A stretch of DNA of 64,000 nucleotides, taken from Kutzneria viridogrisea (GTDB lineage Bacteria; Actinomycetota; Actinomycetes; Mycobacteriales; Pseudonocardiaceae). Under the pieces are notes generated by a model that was given only the letters and a program-made list of their open reading frames with translations, was not told the DNA's origin and made no database searches. A program made the translations under genes and the position numbers. The stretch spans positions 1,068,001 through 1,132,000 of the forward strand of contig JACJID010000002.1 in the NCBI GenBank assembly GCA_014138725.1. The letters run 5' to 3'. This document shows, piece by piece, positions 49,243 through 57,687 of this stretch; positions within the stretch are counted from its first letter, which is position 1; the number at the start of each line of letters is the position of its first letter.

Positions 49243-49713
49243 TCACCTCATCCGGACGGTGTTCCCGGTGACCGAGCGGGCAGCGGTCGAAGCGAGGAAC
49301 GCGACCACACGGGCGACTTCCTCGGGCTGCGCCACGGTGAACAGCGCCGAACTCGCGGCGACGTGTGCGCGCACCTCGTCGGTGCCCCAGCCCGTGTCGG
49401 TGACGGGCGGGTGCACCAGGTTCGCGGTGACCCCGTGCGGCCCCAGCTCGGCCGCCGACGACAGGGTGAAGTGCTCAAGCGCGGCCTTCGCGGCACCGTA
49501 GGACACCTCGCCGAGAAAGCCGAGCTCCCCACCCGAGGTCAGACCGATGATCCGGCCCTACGTGGCACCCCGTGCCAGGTACTCGACCACCTCGTCCGGA
49601 CCGGGCTCGCCCAGGTAGGCCACGAGCACGGCGACGTCCTGCGCGGCCAGTTCCCGCGCGATCGCCGCGCCGATGCCCCGGTTGGCGCCGGTGACCAGTG
49701 CGATGTGCTCAAC
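49243..49713 (-). pseudogene. Short-chain dehydrogenase/reductase remnant
   Basis: Reading minus-strand from about 49713, the Rossmann start IALVTGANRGIGAAIARELA is followed by only about 30 residues and an in-frame TAG (49558-49560). The same frame then continues with GRIIGLTSGG, the active-site helix VSYGAAKAALEHFT (YxxxK) and the C-terminal half to 49243. Compared with a normal SDR of about 250 residues, roughly 80 residues holding the NNAG strand are missing. No ATG/GTG/TTG initiates the N-terminal piece in frame. Deletion, stop and lost start together indicate a decaying gene. A short product starting at 49506 would lack the cofactor site. Confidence 0.85.
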
Positions 49714-49738
49714 GGCCGGGCAGCCTACGGTGGACCGC

Positions 49739-50149
49739 GTGCGCAGTGAGGAGATCCGGATCCGGACCGGCTCGACCGAGGTTGTATACGATCTAACGGA
49801 GGAGTGCGCCCGATTCCTCGCCGGGGAGCCGGGCGCCGAGGGCCTGCTGCACGTGTGGGTACCCCACGCCACGGCGGGCCTGGCGGTGCTGGAGACCGGG
49901 GCGGGCAGTGACGAGGACCTGCTCAGCGCCCTGGACCGGCTGCTGCCCCGCGACGACAGGTGGCGGCACCGGCACGGCACGCCCGGCCACGGTCGCGACC
50001 ACGTGCTGCCCGCGCTGTTGCCGCCCTACGCCACGATCCCGGTGATCGACGGCCGCCTCACGCTGGGTACCTGGCAGTCGGTGTGCCTGGTCGACACGAA
50101 CGTGGACAACCCGGTGCGCACCGTTCGGCTGAGTCTGCTCAGGGGCTGA
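49739..50149 (+). CDS. YjbQ / UPF0047 family protein (secondary thiamine-phosphate synthase type)
   Basis: The 136-residue protein contains LLHVWVPHATAGLAVLETG and the HGTPGHGRDHVLPALLPPYATIPVIDGRLTLGTWQSVCLVD core of UPF0047. Known: these proteins can replace ThiE weakly in thiamine phosphate synthesis; the physiological role is uncertain. GTG 49739 is divergent from the SDR remnant. The 3' end overlaps the convergent methyltransferase by 11 nt. Confidence 0.88.
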   Translation: MRSEEIRIRTGSTEVVYDLTEECARFLAGEPGAEGLLHVWVPHATAGLAVLETGAGSDEDLLSALDRLLPRDDRWRHRHGTPGHGRDHVLPALLPPYATIPVIDGRLTLGTWQSVCLVDTNVDNPVRTVRLSLLRG

Positions 50150-51008
50150 CCGCGCGCACCAGCAGTCCCTCGACGAACTGCTGCCCCACCCCGGCCCGTG
50201 CGGCGCTGCCCTCTACCTCGGGGTCGAACACCGGCGGCACGGGCCGCTGGTAGGCGACCGCGCGCTCCGCCGGGTTGGTGGCCGAGGTCCGCCAGCCGCG
50301 CTGCGCGAGCCAGGGCAGCGGGTCGTCCCGAACCCCGTCGCCGACCAGGTTGACCAGGTCGACCCCGGACAGCTCGGTCATGCGGCGCATCAGCGGGGCC
50401 TCGAACACCGCGGGGTCGTCGTGCTCCAGGGTGATCCGGCTGCCGATCGCTGACACCGAGTGCACAACCGTGAGCAGTGCTCTCGCATCGGCCCCGGTGA
50501 GGTAGGGCAGCAGCCCCTCGGCAATCCACACCGTGCGCCGGTCCGGGGCGAAGCCCGCCGTCAGCAACGGACCCAGCCAGTCCTCGCGCAGGTCGGCCGG
50601 GACCACGAGCCGCTCGCAGCTCGGCACCAGCCCCGAGGCCTGGATCACCCGCTCCTTGAAGGCCAGCACCTCGGGCAGGTCGAGCTCGAACAGGCGCGCC
50701 CCCGTGGGCAGGTCCAACCGGAACGCGCGCGCGTCCAACCCGGCGCCGAGCACCACCACCTGGTCGCAGCCCTCGGCACAGGCGTGTTCGGTGCAGTCGT
50801 CGAAAAAGCGCGTACGAATCGCGAAGTAGTCACCCACCAGGGCGGCCGGTTCCGCCAGCTCGGACTCGGGCAGCCGGTCCATTCCCGCGGCTTCCACGAA
50901 GAACCGGGCCAGCGGGTCGCTGAACAGCCGGTCCGCACGAACGCTCTCCCTGGCCCGCCCGAGCGCGACCCAGAGCGCGGTCGAGCCGACGTCGGTCAAC
51001 TCGGTCAT
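50139..51008 (-). CDS. PPM/TIGR00027-type SAM-dependent methyltransferase
   Basis: The 289-residue protein has the family start TDVGSTALWVALGRARES. It then has VVVLGAGLDARAFRLDLP (SAM motif) with LFELDLPEVLAFKE, and the ...WIAEGLLPYLTGADARALL block. It belongs to the leucine-carboxyl-methyltransferase-like group that is expanded in mycobacteria and other actinobacteria; substrates are unknown. ATG 51008 is preferred over a TTG at 51017. Confidence 0.9.
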   Translation of the reverse strand: MTELTDVGSTALWVALGRARESVRADRLFSDPLARFFVEAAGMDRLPESELAEPAALVGDYFAIRTRFFDDCTEHACAEGCDQVVVLGAGLDARAFRLDLPTGARLFELDLPEVLAFKERVIQASGLVPSCERLVVPADLREDWLGPLLTAGFAPDRRTVWIAEGLLPYLTGADARALLTVVHSVSAIGSRITLEHDDPAVFEAPLMRRMTELSGVDLVNLVGDGVRDDPLPWLAQRGWRTSATNPAERAVAYQRPVPPVFDPEVEGSAARAGVGQQFVEGLLVRAVSP

Positions 51009-51225
51009 ATCCGCCAATCAATCAGGGTGTGACCACACTGTCCATAACCCACACGGGGGTAAGCACAGTCACAGGACCGGAAAGTCGACAAAAGATTCTC
51101 GTTTTCCGTCCAACGGGATTCCGTGATTGCGTTTGCCGCAAACACGCCCACTTGCCCGGTGCGGAAAAGGCTGGCATTCTTGGCGCGATGTCCACCACAG
51201 TTCCGCCCGCAGCAGGAGTGTCGCC

Positions 51226-54150
51226 GTGACCGGCCGTCGCATGCCAGGGCACCCGACCAAGGACAACTCCGGGCGGCAACCCCTGGTGGGCCGCAAGGAC
51301 CCGCTGCGAACACTGGACCGGGCGCTGGACCGGTGTGTGCGGGGCACCTTCCAGTTCACTCAACTGGTCGGCGAACCAGGGGTGGGAAAAACTCGCCTGC
51401 TGGTCGAAGTCGCCGAGGCTGGGCGCAAACGCGGCATGGTGACCCTGCTCGGCCGGGCTTCGGAGTTCGAGCAGGACGCCCCGTTGGCCGCGGTGGCCGA
51501 GGCCCTGGACGACCACCTGGAGCACCTGGGCAGCAAACTGGCGGACCGGCTCGACGAGTCCGAGCGCAGGCTCCTCGGCGGGGTGTTCGCCGGGCTGGCC
51601 ACCGAGAGCCACTCCGAACCAGTGGAAATCGGTGCGCTGCGATATCGACTGTTCCGCGCGGTGCGCACCCTGGTGGAATTGCTGGCCGAGTCCGGCGGGC
51701 TCGTACTCGTACTGGACGACGTGCACTGGGCCGACGAGAGTTCGGTGGAACTGCTGGACCACCTGTTGCGCCACCCGCCTCGGGGAAAGGTGCTCATCGC
51801 GGTGGCGTACCGGCCCTCGCAGGCCTCACCCCGGCTGGCCGCCGCGCTGGGGCTGGCCGAGGGGGTGCGCGGGGTCCGCGTCGACGTCGGACCGCTCTCC
51901 CGCGAGGAGGCCGAGGAGTTCCTCGGCAGCGAGGTCAACCGCAGCCATCGCAACTGGCTGTACGAGGCCAGCGGCGGCAACCCCTTCTACCTGGAGGCGC
52001 TGTCCCGCATGGGCAGCGGCAAGGTGCCCGCCCCGCGCGAGGCCACCGGTGACGACATGGACATCCTCACCGAGGTGCCCGACACGGTGCGCGCCGCGCT
52101 GCTGCTGGAACTGACCCGGCTGCCGGACACCGCCCAACTGGTGGCCAGGGCCGCCGCCGTGGTCGGCGACGAGTTCGAACCGGCCTCGATCGCGGCGGCG
52201 GCCGTCATCGAGGAGGACGAGGCCCTCAAGGCGCTCGACGAGCTGGTCGCCAGGGACGTGGTGCGACCGGAGTCCGGCGCGCGCTTCCGGTTCCGCCACC
52301 CGCTCGTGCGGCACGCGGCCTACGCCTCGGCGCTGGCCGGGTGGCGGGTGGCCACGCACGCGCGGGCCGCCGACTTCCTGCGCACGCGCGGCGCGCAGGC
52401 TCAGGCGCTGGCGCACCATGTGGTGCGCTCGGCGTCCTTCGGCGACATGGCGGCGGTGGCAGTGCTCGCCGACGCCGCGGCCGCGGTCGGCTCCCGGGCA
52501 CCGGCCACGGCCGCGCACTGGCTGAGCACCGCGCTGCGGCTGCTGCCCGCGACCCCGCAGACCCTGGCCACCCGGCTGAACCTGCTGGTGTTCCTGTGCA
52601 TGGCGCACTCGATCAGCGGCCAGTTGCGGGCAGGCCGGGACGCCGCCCGTGAGGTCCTCGCCCTGTTGCCGCCCGAGGACTGGGCGCGGCGGGCGGGCGC
52701 CGCCAGGATGTGCGCCACCACCGAGCGCATGCTGGGCTCCCCGGAGGCGGCCAAGTCGGTGCTGATGTCGGAGCTGCGCAGGCTGCCCGATCCGCACATG
52801 GCCGAGGCCGCCCCGCTGTACCTGCGGCTGACCGTGGAGAACATGGGCACCGGCGACAACCCGGAGGCCATGCGGCTGCTGCACGAGTTGGCGGCCATGG
52901 AGCTCGACCCCTCCACCACGTACGCGGCGGCGGCGCTGCGGCCGATGCCCGCCTACACCGCGGGCGACACGACCGCCGCGCTGGCCTACCTGGACGAGGC
53001 GGGTCGGCTGATGGCCCAGCTGGAGCCCGCGGAGATCGCGCCGTGGCTGGACATCACCGCCTGGCTCTGCTGGGCGGAGATCATGGTGGGCAGGCACGAC
53101 AGCGCGCTGGAACGGCTGGAGCGCACCATCGAGATCGCGCGTTCCTCCGGGCAGAACTACGTGGTGTCCTACCTGTACGCCAGCAAGGCGTTCGCGCTGG
53201 GCCGGTTGGGGCGGCTGACCGATGCCATCGCGCTGGCCGAGGAGGCCACCGACATGGCGCGGCTGGTCGACTCGGGCGAGACCCTGACGATGGCGCTGAC
53301 CGCGCAGACCCTCGTGCTGAGCTGGGCGGGCGACTACCACGCCGCGCTGCGGGCGGGTACCGAGGCGGGCGAGGTCTGCGGGCCGAGCCGGGTCTGGTGG
53401 TCGGTGATGGCCCGCTGCGCGCGCAGCCTGGTGTTGATCTACTCCCGGGACGTGGCCGCCGGGCGCGCGGCCGTGGAGGCGGCGTGCGAGGAGTTCGAGT
53501 CCGGCGCGCGGGACGAGACCCTGCTGCTGGTCTGTCTGGAGGCGATGGCGCACGCCGAGGCCACCAGCGACACACCGGACGCCGCGAAGCCGCTGGCCGA
53601 CCGCGCGGAGCGGGCAGGCCACCGGGACAACCCGGTGAACACAGCGGTGGCCTGGCTGGTGCGGGCGCACGCCACCGGCGGTAGCGACCCGGCCGGGTCA
53701 GCCGCGCTCGCGGCCCGCGCCGCCGAGGCCTTCGCCGCGACGGGCCTGCGGCTGGAGGAGGGCCGGGCGCGGCTGCGCGCGGGCCTGAGCCTGGTCACCG
53801 CGGGCGAGCGCGAGCGGGGGCTGGCCGAGCTGGCCACCGCGGCCGAGTTGTTCGCGCGCTGCGGGGCGCGCGGCTTGCAGGCGCAGGCCGCCAGCGCACA
53901 GCGCAAACTGGGCCAGCGGGTCCCGGTCCCGCGCGGGCGCAGGCCGGAACTGCCGTTCGGGCTGTCCCCGAGGGAGATGGACGTGGCCCGGCTGGTCGTG
54001 GAGGGCCGCACCAACGCGCAGATCGCCGAACGCCTCTCGCTGAGCCTGCGCACGGTGGAGACGCACCTGTCCCACGTGTTCGGCAAGCTGGGCATTCCGT
54101 CACGCGGAGGACTCGGCAGGCTGCTCGCTCCGTACCTCGATCAGCCCTGA
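51226..54150 (+). CDS. LAL-type LuxR-family transcriptional regulator (ATPase-HTH)
   Basis: The 974-residue protein has an AAA/STAND-type NTPase at the N-terminus: Walker A GEPGVGKT at 49-56, Walker B LVLVLDDVHWADE. A long helical, TPR-like middle follows, and the C-terminal LuxR HTH is LSPREMDVARLVVEGRTNAQIAERLSLSLRTVETHLSHVF. GTG 51226 has AGGAG 7 nt upstream. Known role: ATP-dependent activators (MalT-like), many of them pathway-specific in actinobacterial clusters. It is immediately upstream of, and codirectional with, the hydrolase-GMC-condensation genes (86-nt gap) and is a candidate activator for them. Confidence 0.92.
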   Translation: MTGRRMPGHPTKDNSGRQPLVGRKDPLRTLDRALDRCVRGTFQFTQLVGEPGVGKTRLLVEVAEAGRKRGMVTLLGRASEFEQDAPLAAVAEALDDHLEHLGSKLADRLDESERRLLGGVFAGLATESHSEPVEIGALRYRLFRAVRTLVELLAESGGLVLVLDDVHWADESSVELLDHLLRHPPRGKVLIAVAYRPSQASPRLAAALGLAEGVRGVRVDVGPLSREEAEEFLGSEVNRSHRNWLYEASGGNPFYLEALSRMGSGKVPAPREATGDDMDILTEVPDTVRAALLLELTRLPDTAQLVARAAAVVGDEFEPASIAAAAVIEEDEALKALDELVARDVVRPESGARFRFRHPLVRHAAYASALAGWRVATHARAADFLRTRGAQAQALAHHVVRSASFGDMAAVAVLADAAAAVGSRAPATAAHWLSTALRLLPATPQTLATRLNLLVFLCMAHSISGQLRAGRDAAREVLALLPPEDWARRAGAARMCATTERMLGSPEAAKSVLMSELRRLPDPHMAEAAPLYLRLTVENMGTGDNPEAMRLLHELAAMELDPSTTYAAAALRPMPAYTAGDTTAALAYLDEAGRLMAQLEPAEIAPWLDITAWLCWAEIMVGRHDSALERLERTIEIARSSGQNYVVSYLYASKAFALGRLGRLTDAIALAEEATDMARLVDSGETLTMALTAQTLVLSWAGDYHAALRAGTEAGEVCGPSRVWWSVMARCARSLVLIYSRDVAAGRAAVEAACEEFESGARDETLLLVCLEAMAHAEATSDTPDAAKPLADRAERAGHRDNPVNTAVAWLVRAHATGGSDPAGSAALAARAAEAFAATGLRLEEGRARLRAGLSLVTAGERERGLAELATAAELFARCGARGLQAQAASAQRKLGQRVPVPRGRRPELPFGLSPREMDVARLVVEGRTNAQIAERLSLSLRTVETHLSHVFGKLGIPSRGGLGRLLAPYLDQP

Positions 54151-54236
54151 TCCTGCCCTGACGGACGAAGGCGACCACGCAATGTCGTGGGTTACCACGA
54201 TGGAAATCCGTGGACTCGTCCGACAGGGTGATGGCC

Positions 54237-55331
54237 ATGGAACGCCAGATCCCGTTGTTCACGCTGGATGGTGTGCGTGACGCTGACGTCTCCTCGCACC
54301 CTGTCACCACCGAGGACGGACTCGGCCTGAACCTGGTCCGGTTCCTGCGCGAACCGGGCGAAGACGTCGTGCTCCTGGTGCACGGCCTGACCTCCTCCAC
54401 GGACATGTTCGTCATGCCCGAGCACCGCAACCTGGTCAGCTACCTGTTGGACAACGGGTTCGGCGAGGTGTGGACGCTGGACTCCCGGATGAGCAACCGG
54501 CTGCCGTACAACCTGGCCGCGCACCGGTTCACCCTCGACGACCTCGCCCGCTACGACTACCCGGCGGCGCTGGCCGAGTTGCGCGCGCACGTGGGCGACC
54601 GGCGGGTGCACGTCATCGCGCACTGCCTCGGTTCGGTGTCGTTCCTGATGAGCCTGTTCGGCGGCGCCATCCGGGACATCGCCAGCGTGGTGGCCAACAG
54701 TGTGTCGCTCACTCCACGCGTGCCGGTCTGGTCCGCGCTGCGCCTGCTGGCCGGTCCGGACGTGGTCGAGTACGGGCTGGGCCTGCCGTACCTGGACCCG
54801 CAGTGGGGCAGCGCGCCCCGGTTCACCCGCGGCTGGCTGGCCGCCAAGTTCGTGTCGCTGACGCACCCCGAGTGCGCCGTGCCCGCGTGCCACATGCTCA
54901 GCACGATGTGGGGCTCCGGCTGGCCCGCCATGTACGAGCACGCCAACCTGCTGCCGGTGACGCACGCCCGCGTCGGCGACCTGTGCCAGGGCTCCGGCAT
55001 GAACTACGACCGCCACGTGCGCAAGATGGTGCTGGCCGGGCGGGCGGTGAAGTACGACGCCACCGACCCGCGCTACCTGAACCTGCCCGCCGACTACCTG
55101 AGCGGGATCGACGAGGTGAGCACCCCGCTGCTGCTGATGACGGGCCGGCACAACCGGGTGTTCGCCGACTCCCAGCAGGTGTTCCACCGCAAGCTGGAGA
55201 AGGTGGCGCCGGGCAGGCACGAGCTGCGGGTGCTGCCCGGCTACGGCCACCTCGACCCGTTCATCGGCAAGCACGCCGACCTTGAGGTGTTCCCGCACGT
55301 GCTGGACTTCCTGAAGCGGCAGGCGGTGTGA
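54237..55331 (+). CDS. Alpha/beta hydrolase with cysteine in the nucleophile elbow
   Basis: The 364-residue alpha/beta hydrolase has HG oxyanion motif LLVHGLTSST (about 47-56), nucleophile elbow VIAHCLGSVSF where the usual Ser is Cys130, and a C-terminal histidine in GYGHLDP. An acid is plausible in TPLLLMTGRHNRVFADSQ. ATG 54237 is chosen from AGGG spacing. It ends 4 nt before the GMC gene. This hydrolase type is often fused to, or next to, cholesterol-oxidase-like GMC proteins; I infer a sterol- or lipid-ester-directed role, but the substrate is not shown. Cys nucleophiles suggest acyl transfer as much as hydrolysis. Confidence 0.87.
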   Translation: MERQIPLFTLDGVRDADVSSHPVTTEDGLGLNLVRFLREPGEDVVLLVHGLTSSTDMFVMPEHRNLVSYLLDNGFGEVWTLDSRMSNRLPYNLAAHRFTLDDLARYDYPAALAELRAHVGDRRVHVIAHCLGSVSFLMSLFGGAIRDIASVVANSVSLTPRVPVWSALRLLAGPDVVEYGLGLPYLDPQWGSAPRFTRGWLAAKFVSLTHPECAVPACHMLSTMWGSGWPAMYEHANLLPVTHARVGDLCQGSGMNYDRHVRKMVLAGRAVKYDATDPRYLNLPADYLSGIDEVSTPLLLMTGRHNRVFADSQQVFHRKLEKVAPGRHELRVLPGYGHLDPFIGKHADLEVFPHVLDFLKRQAV

Positions 55332-55335
55332 GGCC

Positions 55336-57657
55336 GTGAACACCGAACACGCCGACGTGGTGGTCGTGGGCTCGGGCTTCGGCGGCTCGGTCAGCGCCTA
55401 CCGGCTGGCCGCGGCGGGACTGTCCGTGGTGCTGCTCGAGCGGGGACGCGCTTACCCGCCGGGCAGCTTCGCCCGCACTCCCGCGGAGATGCGCCGCAAC
55501 TTCTGGGACCCGCAGCGCCGTACCTACGGCCTGTTCGACGTGCTGGAGTTCCGCGGCTTCGACTCGCTGGTCTCGGCCGGGCTCGGCGGCGGCTCACTGA
55601 TCTACGCCAACGTGCTGCTGCGCAAGGACGAGCACTGGTTCGTCCGGGACGAGCCGGTGCCCGGCGGCGGCTACGAGACCTGGCCGGTCAGCCGGGCCGA
55701 CCTGGACCCGCACTACGACGCCGTGGAGCGGATGCTCAGCCCCGTGCGCTACCCGTTCGAGCACCCCGTCTACGCGGACACGCCCAAGACGCACGCGATG
55801 CGCGAGGCAGCGGCCGGGCTCGGGCTGGACTGGCAACTGCCCCCGCTCGGGGTGAGCTTCGCGCCCCGCCCCGGCGCGGAACCGGGTATCGGGCTGCCGA
55901 TCATCCCCGCGCCGTACGGGAACCTGCACGACGCGCTGCGCCGGACCTGCCGGTTGTGCGGGGAGTGCGACGTGGGCTGCAACGACGGCGCGAAGAACAG
56001 CCTGGACCACACCTACCTGTCGGCGGCGGCCGCCGCGGGCGCGGACCTGCGCACGCTGTGCGAGGTGCAGGCGCTGCGGCCCGGGCCGCGCGGCGGCTAC
56101 CAACTGCGGTACCTGCGCCACGACCCGCTCACCGGTGAGGCGGTCTCGCAGCGCATCGACTGCGACCGGCTCGTGCTGGCGGCGGGCACGTTCGGCACGA
56201 CCCGGCTGCTGCTGGGCAACCGGGCGCGCCTGCCCGGTCTGAGCGACGCGCTGGGCACGCGCTTCTCCGGCAACGGGGACGTCATCGCGTTCCTGCTGCG
56301 CGCCCACAAGGACGGCGTGCCCCGGCCGCTGCACGCCAGTCGCGGACCGGTGATCACCAGCACGCTGCGGGTCCCCGACGGCCTGGACGGCCACCCGGGC
56401 ACCGGCCGCGGCTTCTACCTTCAGGACGCCGGCTACCCGCTGTTCCTGGACTGGCTGGTGCAGAGCGCGGACCTGCCCGGCGAGGTGGCCAGGATGGCCG
56501 CGTTCGCGGCCAACCGGGTCGGCGCACTGGTCGGCTCGCTGCTCGGCCGGAACTCGCCCGACGACCTGGAGCACGGCATCGGTGCGCTGCTGGGCGACGG
56601 CACGCTCTCGGTGAGCTCGCTGCCGCTGCTGGGCATGGGCCGGGACGTGCCGGACGGGGTGATGCGCCTGCGCGACGGGGAACTGGACGTCTCGTGGACC
56701 ACCGCGACCAGCCGGGAGTACATCGACCGGGTGCGGGCCACGATGCGGGCCATCGCGCAGGAGCTGGACGGGGAGTACCTGGACAACCCGCTCTGGCTGC
56801 GCAAGCGGACCGCGGTGGCGCACCCGCTGGGCGGCGCCCCGATCGGCCACCACCCCGGCGAGGGGGTGTGCGACCCCTACGGGCAGGTGTTCGGCCACCC
56901 GGGCCTGTACGTGGCCGATGGCGCGGCCATGCCCGGCCCGGTCGGCGCCAACCCCTCGCTCACGATCGCCGCACTGGCCGACCGCCTGTGCGATCAGCTA
57001 CTGGAGCGCGGCAGGCCGGGGAGGACCTGCGCGCCCCCCGGTCGGCGCCGTTCAGGGGGAACGGCGCCGACCGGTCGCCAGGTGCCGGCCCGCCAATTCG
57101 GGGGTCGGGCCGGCACCGCCGCCCTGTCGTTCACCGAGGAGATGACCGGGGAGCTCGACCTCGGTGAACGACAGGGGGTCCTGACGCTGGACCTGACCGT
57201 CACCGCCATCGACGTGGACCGGTTCCTGGACTCCACCCGGCACGAGGCGCGCGCCACCGGCTGGGTGGAGTGCGCCGAACTCGGCGGGCGCCACCGGGTC
57301 ACCGACGGGGTGGTGAACCTGATGGTGGACGGGGAGGGCCAGAACCTGAGCCGGATGCTGTACCGGCTGCCGCTGACCGACAACACGGGGCGGCGACTGG
57401 TGCTGGAGGGGCACAAGGACCTGCGGGCCGGACCGCTGACCGCGATCTGGCCGGACACCACCACCCTGCACGTACGTCTGCTCGACGGCGAACTCACCCT
57501 CGGCACCGGCGTGGTCCGGCTGAGCACCCGGAGCTTCCTCCGGCAGCTGGGCACGCTGCGCGCCAGTGGCCCGAGTCCACTTCGGACCCTGGAGCGGTTC
57601 GGCGCGTTCTTCCTGTGCTCGTTGTGGCGGGTCTACCGGCCACGGATCTCGGCCTAG
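55336..57657 (+). CDS. GMC oxidoreductase (cholesterol-oxidase-like) with extra C-terminal domain
   Basis: The 773-residue protein has the FAD-binding VVVGSGFGGSVSAYRLAAAG at residues 9-28 and GLGGGSLIYANV. A CRLCGECDVGCNDGAKNS Cys-rich loop lies near 210, and the catalytic region runs AHPLGGAPIG ... GANPSLTIAALADR. After an Arg/Gly/Pro linker (about 560-595), a second domain of about 180 residues carries FLDSTRHEARATGWVE and LVLEGHKDLRAGP. I recall this domain from fused GMC-hydrolase proteins, in which the hydrolase is on the same chain; here it is a separate upstream gene. Inferred role: oxidation of a sterol or other lipid alcohol. Confidence 0.9.
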   Translation: MNTEHADVVVVGSGFGGSVSAYRLAAAGLSVVLLERGRAYPPGSFARTPAEMRRNFWDPQRRTYGLFDVLEFRGFDSLVSAGLGGGSLIYANVLLRKDEHWFVRDEPVPGGGYETWPVSRADLDPHYDAVERMLSPVRYPFEHPVYADTPKTHAMREAAAGLGLDWQLPPLGVSFAPRPGAEPGIGLPIIPAPYGNLHDALRRTCRLCGECDVGCNDGAKNSLDHTYLSAAAAAGADLRTLCEVQALRPGPRGGYQLRYLRHDPLTGEAVSQRIDCDRLVLAAGTFGTTRLLLGNRARLPGLSDALGTRFSGNGDVIAFLLRAHKDGVPRPLHASRGPVITSTLRVPDGLDGHPGTGRGFYLQDAGYPLFLDWLVQSADLPGEVARMAAFAANRVGALVGSLLGRNSPDDLEHGIGALLGDGTLSVSSLPLLGMGRDVPDGVMRLRDGELDVSWTTATSREYIDRVRATMRAIAQELDGEYLDNPLWLRKRTAVAHPLGGAPIGHHPGEGVCDPYGQVFGHPGLYVADGAAMPGPVGANPSLTIAALADRLCDQLLERGRPGRTCAPPGRRRSGGTAPTGRQVPARQFGGRAGTAALSFTEEMTGELDLGERQGVLTLDLTVTAIDVDRFLDSTRHEARATGWVECAELGGRHRVTDGVVNLMVDGEGQNLSRMLYRLPLTDNTGRRLVLEGHKDLRAGPLTAIWPDTTTLHVRLLDGELTLGTGVVRLSTRSFLRQLGTLRASGPSPLRTLERFGAFFLCSLWRVYRPRISA

Positions 57658-57687
57658 CACTCCAGGTTTCGACGGGGGATTCTCGAG

